From Pseudomonas frederiksbergensis (GTDB taxonomy: Bacteria > Pseudomonadota > Gammaproteobacteria > Pseudomonadales > Pseudomonadaceae), in NCBI RefSeq assembly GCF_003732665.1, contig NZ_MOBP01000006.1, positions 1 to 64,000 on the forward strand: a stretch of 64,000 nucleotides of DNA, in the 5' to 3' direction. The notes below the pieces were generated by a model that was not told where the DNA came from, ran no database searches, and saw only the letters and a list, made by a program, of their open reading frames with translations. This document shows, in pieces, positions 61,476 through 64,000 of this stretch (position 1 is its first letter; each line of letters begins with the position of its first letter). Position numbers and translations under genes: made by a program.

Positions 61476-61741
61476 CGGCCGAGTTCGACATAGCGTTGTT
61501 TCTACGCCCCATGCTCAAAGGTGCACATGCCACGCAGCAGCGGCACATCAGGCAAGCAGAAAGGATGCACGAGGTGATTCTTGAACGCTGGGGTTGCGCG
61601 ACTCCCTGGTCCTGGAGGGAAAAACACGTGAGATGGTTTCTGGAGCACTATTTGCGATGCTCAGCTCCAGCTACCATCTACTACTACGAGTTAACAGCGG
61701 GGTTGATCCGCCGTAGAAAGGCAAAAGTCGTGGTTGCCTGA
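61472..61741 (+). CDS. Small unknown partner of the cassette recombinase
   Basis: An 89-aa basic, tryptophan-rich protein (VILERWGCATPWSWREKHVRWFLEHYL) ending RRRKAKVVVA. The central helices look like an SAM-like/core-binding fragment. It overlaps the recombinase stop (ATGA), so it probably works with it. No family is recognised. Confidence 0.68.
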   Translation: MTAEFDIALFLRPMLKGAHATQQRHIRQAERMHEVILERWGCATPWSWREKHVRWFLEHYLRCSAPATIYYYELTAGLIRRRKAKVVVA

Positions 61742-61757
61742 TGGACCTATAAGCGTG

Positions 61758-61802
61758 AGCCCCTGAGTATGGGAATGCGGAGCCTTCCCATACTCAGGGG
61801 CT
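61758..61802. repeat. 18-bp perfect hairpin after the recombinase cassette
   Basis: AGCCCCTGAGTATGGGAA and TTCCCATACTCAGGGGCT pair perfectly around a 9-nt loop, 17 nt after the small partner gene. No T-run follows. It could be a terminator for either direction, an mRNA-stabilising end, or a recombination site of the cassette. Confidence 0.75.
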
Positions 61803-61906
61803 TGGCTGAAAAGCGCAGGCATACCAGAGATCTGGCAACTGTCGTCACTCCTTTCGCCCTGCTACACGACACGGATCGTAGCCGGTGGCGCGTACTTTTT
61901 GGATGC

Positions 61907-63163
61907 TCAGCGAATTGGTACGACATTGCGGTCCCTGGTTTGATTGATGGCCGATGCCGACAGGCTACCGGTGGCCGCCTTCTGGATATGTTCACTCCAC
62001 CAAGCCATCATCGGACGCCGGCGTTCGATGTAATCCGTTCGGTTGTAGGCGCTACGAACTTCGTCCTTGTCGACATGCGCCAGCGCGACCTCGATCAGCT
62101 CCGGATCCCAGCCATGCTCATTCAGGATGGTGCTCGCCATCGAGCGCAAGCCGTGGCTGACTAGGCGGTCCTGAAAGCCCATGCGCTTCAACGCCATGTT
62201 GGCGGTCTGGCTATTGGCATGGGTGCGGGGATTTCTATCTGAGGGGAACACGTACTCTCTATTACCGCTGAGTTGCTTGAGCGTCTCGAGTAACGAAATT
62301 GCCTGATCGGTAAGAGGGATTGTGTGCGGCCGACGCTTTTTCATGCGCTCTGGCGGAATGGTCCAAATGCGCTTGTCGAAGTCGATATCTGCCCATCGTG
62401 TGGTGGCTGCTTCGGCAGGGCGGGTCATCGTGTGCAACTGCCATTCGATCAGGCAGCGGGTCGTGCGCTTGATGCTTGCGTTCGCGATTTCCATCATGAG
62501 CTCGGGAAGCTCCTCAGGTGGTAGCGCAGCCATGTTCTCTTTTTTGGGTTTCTTGAACACCGCCCGAATTCCATTGAGGGGGTTCGCAAATATCAGCCCG
62601 GAGTTGACCCCGTAGGTCATGATCTCGTTGAGTCGTTGGCTCAATCGTTTGACGGTTTCGAGACTTCCTTTGGCCTCGATTGGGCGAAGGATCTTGATAA
62701 CCATCGGAGCAGTGATTTGAGAGAGAGGCGTTGTTTTCATGCTTGGGAAAACATGGAGCGTCAGCGATCTCCAAATGTCTTCGGCGTAGGCTTTGGTTAC
62801 GGAGTCTTTCTTCAGCTCGAACCAGGCAGTGGCCACCTTCTCGAACGTGTGTTCAGTCTCAGCAAGTTTGGCTTGCCTTACCTCATCACGCTGGGTTTTG
62901 GGATCAGTGCCCAAAGCAAGCAACTCACGCGCCTCTGCGGCTTTCTTCCGGGCGTTGGCTAACGAGAGGTCGGGGTATGGACCAAGCGCCATGTTGATAC
63001 GGCTTCTGGTCAACGGCTCGCGGTAATTGAAATTCCACATCATCGAGCCGCTCGCGCGTACTCGAAGCTGCAAGCCATCGCCGTCGCTGAGGACGAAGTC
63101 TTTACCAGTTGCCTTGACTGCCTTGAGCTGGCGATCGGAGAGGCGGGTTGCGTTAGTAGGCAT
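61907..63163 (-). CDS. P4-type tyrosine integrase of the genomic island
   Basis: A 418-aa integrase. The N-terminal DUF4102 arm-binding domain (LSDRQLKAVKATGKDFVLSDGDGLQLRV) is followed by a core-binding domain and a catalytic domain with R near 248 (TMTRPAEA), HGLR (H337, R340), H363 (LAHVDKDEV) and Y373 (SAYNR). All catalytic residues are present. ATG 63163 begins at the conserved N-terminus; ATG 63238 would translate through the arm-type repeats. The gene is about 190 nt from the ssrA 3' end and transcribes away from it, the standard layout of islands that use tmRNA as target. Confidence 0.94.
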   Translation of the reverse strand: MPTNATRLSDRQLKAVKATGKDFVLSDGDGLQLRVRASGSMMWNFNYREPLTRSRINMALGPYPDLSLANARKKAAEARELLALGTDPKTQRDEVRQAKLAETEHTFEKVATAWFELKKDSVTKAYAEDIWRSLTLHVFPSMKTTPLSQITAPMVIKILRPIEAKGSLETVKRLSQRLNEIMTYGVNSGLIFANPLNGIRAVFKKPKKENMAALPPEELPELMMEIANASIKRTTRCLIEWQLHTMTRPAEAATTRWADIDFDKRIWTIPPERMKKRRPHTIPLTDQAISLLETLKQLSGNREYVFPSDRNPRTHANSQTANMALKRMGFQDRLVSHGLRSMASTILNEHGWDPELIEVALAHVDKDEVRSAYNRTDYIERRRPMMAWWSEHIQKAATGSLSASAINQTRDRNVVPIR

Positions 63164-63186
63164 GGGGGCTACCTCCAGCACCGTTT

Positions 63187-63236
63187 TGGTATCCTGAAAA
63201 TAGCATTTGATAGTCCGGGATACCACCTGGGATACC
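63187..63236 (-). repeat. Arm-type repeats upstream of the integrase gene
   Basis: GGGATACCACCTGGGATACC (63217-63236) holds two direct GGGATACC units 12 nt apart; an inverted TTGGTATCC lies at about 63186-63194. The direct pair matches 41756-41775 at the other end of the island (17 of 20). These are probably integrase-binding sites that overlap the int promoter. Confidence 0.5.
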
Positions 63237-63311
63237 AAAGCGCCTGGAACTCAGAAATCCTCCAAAGCCCCCAAAAGAGCTGAACCCCCCGTATTCACTG
63301 GATTTCAGGCA

Positions 63312-63338
63312 CAAAAAAAGACGTCCGTGGACGTCTTT
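63312..63338 (-). terminator. Terminator of ssrA
   Basis: On the minus strand, AAAGACGT and ACGTCTTT enclose CCACGG and are followed by seven T. It lies 12 nt after the tmRNA 3' end on the island side, so the island supplies or carries the terminator. Confidence 0.85.
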
Positions 63339-63349
63339 AGATGATCAAA

Positions 63350-63747
63350 TGGTGGAGCCGGGGGGATTTGAACCCCCGTCCGCCAGTACTCCGCTGTCGG
63401 TACTACATGCGTAGCCGTTTCTATTAAGTTAACCCTCAGCGACCCGAAGGGCAGGGTGCTTTGGGCGAGTTGTGTAAGTTTTAGCCGCTTCGTCCACAAC
63501 GTACTGCACGGCGATTCTGTTCTATATGACAATCACTTTGGGTTTACAGACATCCCCTGGTGATTGCTGGACCCGAAGGTGCCAGAAGCTCAGGATCTAA
63601 AGCTGCTTACGCAGCGAGAGAGAATTCCTGGCCGTAGGTTTCGTCATTGGCAACTATAAGAAGTTGCAACAGTGGATTTACGAGTTCTGTTACCAACTCG
63701 GCATGCACCTAAAGTTTCGCGACCGGCGTCGAATCCTAAACGGCCCC
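63350..63747 (-). ncRNA. ssrA: Transfer-messenger RNA (tmRNA)
   Basis: tmRNA frees stalled ribosomes and tags the unfinished protein for proteolysis. The 5' end GGGGCCG (63747-63741) pairs with the 3' CGGCTCC before the encoded ACCA at 63350. The T-arm (GGTTCAAATCCCCCC on the minus strand) is intact. The tag frame (63651-63607, minus) reads ANDETYGQEFSLAA then TAA; the C-terminal LAA is the usual ClpXP signal. The length is about 398 nt. The 3' end is the island's attachment site. Confidence 0.95.
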
Positions 63748-63812
63748 GTGCCTGTTGCTCGGTGAGTCATGGTGAGCGACAGGCCTGTGCAGTGTACGCC
63801 AATGCAGCTCAG

Positions 63813-63836
63813 AAGGCCAACCGCAAGGTTGGCCTC
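63813..63836 (-). terminator. Hairpin after the partial gene at the right edge
   Basis: GGCCAACC and GGTTGGCC form an 8-bp stem around four bases, 8 nt past the stop of the minus-strand gene. The T-run on that side is poor, so confidence is moderate. Confidence 0.55.
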
Positions 63837-63841
63837 GTTGT

Positions 63842-64000
63842 TCAATTGGCCATCGACAATGCCTGGCTGGCCTCGGTGGCGCATTTTTTGTCATCTTTGG
63901 AGGCCTGTGACGCTTTGGCGCTGGCCAGCAGTCTTTTGATCTCCGCCGCGTTGGGGGAGGTCGCTGGCAGCGAGTTCACTTTGGCTTCGAGCTCTTGCAG
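63842..64000 (-). CDS. C-terminal 52 residues of an unidentified protein (cut by the window edge)
   Basis: Open from the window edge to a TGA at 63842-63844. The visible end reads LQELEAKVNSLPATSPNAAE then IKRLLASAKASQASKDDKKC and a short helix ending SMAN. It is helical, alanine- and lysine-rich with one cysteine, and has no motif. Its function cannot be told from this part. Confidence 0.6.
   Translation of the reverse strand: MQELEAKVNSLPATSPNAAEIKRLLASAKASQASKDDKKCATEASQALSMAN

Larger units (their letters stand above)
41680..63350. mobile_element. Genomic island integrated at ssrA, with a MADS-like defence operon
   Basis: About 21.7 kb between the 3' end of ssrA and a diverged copy of that end. 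It contains a P4-type integrase next to ssrA, a second tyrosine recombinase cassette, and an 11-gene methylase/kinase/HerA-NurA operon. By eye, the kinase, the 192-aa gene and the specificity subunit are poorer in G and C than the flanking genes. The right boundary is firm (integrase beside the tmRNA 3' end); the left boundary is inferred from the att-like and arm-like repeats. Confidence 0.75.

Overview
The window is chromosomal DNA of a Pseudomonas, most likely of the P. fluorescens group. The evidence is the recC-recB-recD order, the yfiRNB and mmsAB operons, the many REP palindromes of the GTGGGAGCGGGCTTGCTCGCGAA type, a DUF6124 gene, and an ssrA (tmRNA) gene whose tag reads ANDETYGQEFSLAA. 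The species call is inference; no 16S or typing gene is present.

Layout. 158-9401 is the RecBCD helicase-nuclease operon. 9522-11871 is yfiR-yfiN-yfiB, which controls cyclic-di-GMP in response to envelope state. 11868-15389 is a LysR regulator divergent from mmsAB (valine and 3-hydroxyisobutyrate catabolism). 15550-20999 holds a cupin, a LysR/TauE pair, an antibiotic-biosynthesis-type monooxygenase, an MdaB quinone reductase, another LysR and an SDR protein. 21538-27286 is a tight cluster of carbamoyltransferase, MFS carrier, HAD phosphatase, DUF218 protein and D-aminoacylase, which looks like an undescribed small-molecule pathway. 27404-29037 has a VOC protein, a FitAB-type toxin-antitoxin pair with a perfect operator palindrome, and a tandem REP array. 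29069-39724 is core-like: an HBM chemoreceptor, three envelope-lipid genes, an acetyltransferase, a small helical protein/KaiC-like ATPase/histidine kinase operon, and a DUF2252 protein. 39924-41570 has a decayed hipBA locus, a DUF6124 gene and an isochorismatase-family gene.

41680-63350 is a genomic island of about 21.7 kb inserted at the 3' end of ssrA. A P4-type integrase (61907-63163) lies beside ssrA, and a diverged copy of the ssrA 3' end plus integrase-arm-like repeats lie at the other end. The island carries one long minus-strand transcription unit of 11 genes (57470 to 42025, nearly all with 4-nt overlaps or gaps of 3 nt): small HTH protein, small winged-helix-like protein, N6-adenine methyltransferase, specificity subunit, unknown 398-aa protein, 1428-aa P-loop ATPase, unknown 266-aa protein, NurA-like nuclease, HerA ATPase, unknown 192-aa protein, and a Ser/Thr kinase with a C-terminal repeat region. 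There is no HsdR. The set fits a methylation-marked anti-phage system in which HerA-NurA, the large ATPase and the kinase replace the usual restriction subunit. The domain list matches the published eight-gene MADS system in kind, but this locus has three more genes, so I call it MADS-like. To its right is a separate plus-strand cassette (DUF3987 protein, VAT-repeat protein, second tyrosine recombinase, small partner) preceded by 1.2 kb of non-coding, repeat-rich DNA.

The right edge (63350-64000) is ssrA and the C-terminus of an unidentified gene.
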